Shown: in pieces, positions 62,911 to 64,000 of the stretch
Layout of the letters: each line of letters opens with the position of its first letter
How positions within the stretch are numbered: the first letter of the stretch is position 1
Assembly (NCBI GenBank): GCA_009760855.2
Contig: WPIO01000008.1
Coordinates: 11,970,001-12,034,000 of the forward strand
Length of the DNA: 64,000 nt
From: Cristatella mucedo
Lineage: Eukaryota > Bryozoa > Phylactolaemata > Cristatellidae
Reading direction: 5' to 3'
Notes under the pieces: model-generated
What the model was told of the DNA's origin: nothing
Databases searched by the model: none
What the model saw: only the letters and a program-made list of their open reading frames with translations
Program-made: the position numbers and the translations under genes

Positions 62911-64000
62911 ACCGCCTGGCAGACTTGGCGCACAGAGTCACAAGTTCAGCTGGCGCACAATCCAGCATGCACATCTGGAGGTGCAACCATCTCTCTCGAG
63001 GCCGGTTCTCATTCTCGGAAGAGCACAACTCGCTAAACATAAAAAATAGGATGAGTACACTCTCAAATGTGCCACCTCTAAATGTGCATGCTTCATCTCT
63101 TTTTCATCGCTTTGTGATAGCCAATGCCAAAATCTCATCGCATTCCGCTTGGAATTAAAACGAGACCACCTATGAAAGCACTTGCTCAGGCGCTGATCAG
63201 CACGACAATACCTGACACAACAAGATGCCCACATCCGCAGCTGCTACCGGTGGTTACGAGTATCACGGCCTAAGGCTAGGCAACAGCCGAATTGTGGGCA
63301 CATTAAGCACCAATTTTTCCTTAAGTATTTCGTGCGAATGCAGGGCAAACAATGCAAGCCAAACAAAGAATTGCATTTTTTTAACACATGGCCTTTCCTA
63401 AATATACGTGTCAGCAGAGGTTTGGAATGCTTGCTGAAAGTGTGCTACATATGTCAGGCTTTGGCAGATTTCGTGAAAGGTTAATTGCATAATTTTGCTC
63501 TTATCCCAGATACTACATCTGTACAGCCCCCAAAGAAAACTGACTTTCTTTCTCGGAACTTCACACAGGGAGGAAATTGAGCATATAAATAAATTAGTGA
63601 TAACAACCAAAACGACTGTATGATGCCGATGGATATACAAGACATTTAACAGGGATGAAGAAAATGCTAAGAGCAGCATGTTGTTTTTTTAAGCCTTATT
63701 TCTGTCAAGTCGAGGGACGTCGAGACGTCAATCGATTGTGAGCTCGAGCCTTGGGAGAGTAGTAACTATAGGCTCAATGTCTGCAAAGGATTTGAGGTCG
63801 ATTCGATGCATAGCTAAAACGACTTAAGTAAGAAAAGCAGGTGCCTACGATGCCTAACTATGCCTAGCCTAGGTTTGAGGATAGTTCTGATAAGTAGGCT
63901 GAAGCAAGAGAAAGACAGGACATAAAAGCTAGTGACAAAACCTCACCGTCACTTGGCTTTGAAAGTTGCTTTCTGTGCCAGCACAAGAGTAAGGCCTGTT
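62911..64000. other. intergenic or intronic, no gene seen
   Basis: No recognisable domain or repeat on either strand. A weak LINE-tail-like remnant on the minus strand may lie at 63,520-63,570 (CCCCCAAAGAAAACTGACTT then TCTTTCTCGGAACTTCAC). Confidence 0.35.

Overview
The window is eukaryotic and almost certainly from an invertebrate animal. It has spliced genes with conserved metazoan proteins (a SERBP1/HABP4 family member and a DHRS7B-like short-chain dehydrogenase), 5'-truncated CR1/L2-like LINE copies, tRNA-derived SINEs, a Tc1/mariner relic and many microsatellites. There are no bacterial operons, no CRISPR array and no rRNA. I cannot name the species; nothing seen separates, for example, lophotrochozoan lineages.

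Layout: 1-7.37 kb is repeat-rich intergenic DNA with LINE tails and SINEs. 7,375-17,341 is one AT-rich inserted element of 9,967 bp, bounded by ~214-bp terminal inverted repeats (TIRs) and a 5-bp direct repeat GATTG. It is the most interesting object here. It encodes a Polinton/Maverick (adintovirus-type) retroviral-like integrase, a major capsid protein of the Polinton family, two related penton-like minor capsid proteins, a fibre-like protein with phage-tail-fibre-style repeats, a PD-(D/E)XK (YqaJ/lambda-exonuclease-like) nuclease fragment, a basic coiled-coil virion-like protein, a zinc-binding protein, a two-helix membrane-type protein and several unknowns. Most are broken by frameshifts or stops. 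I see no DNA polymerase B, packaging ATPase or adenain-type protease. Each TIR also carries a ~126-bp self-complementary palindrome at its outer end.

17.3-28.5 kb holds a LINE relic, (GT)n and (AT)n arrays, a decayed Tc1-like transposase, several SINEs, a 1.3-kb CT-rich minisatellite (24.2-25.5 kb) and a short-unit tandem array (25.56-25.69 kb). 28.5-32.4 kb is a large GC-rich open frame on the minus strand encoding a two-finger C2H2 protein of about 1,200-1,300 residues. 32.5-41 kb is intergenic with LINE and SINE copies. 41.0-43.4 kb is a five-exon minus-strand SERBP1 gene whose intron phases all agree. 43.9-53.6 kb is LINE relics, SINEs and unassigned DNA. 53.66-60.49 kb carries four exons of a minus-strand DHRS7B-like gene (its N-terminal exons were not found), with two LINE copies and long GA arrays in its introns. 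60.5-64 kb is intergenic, with a possible small hAT-like MITE and an inverted repeat.

How parts relate: the LINE and one SINE family share a near-identical 3' tail, so the SINE was probably mobilised by that LINE. In the Polinton-like element, capsid-type genes are packed on one strand with spacers of a few bases, like a virus genome. The missing replication, packaging and maturation genes suggest either an internally deleted derivative or a satellite-like element that depended on a helper.
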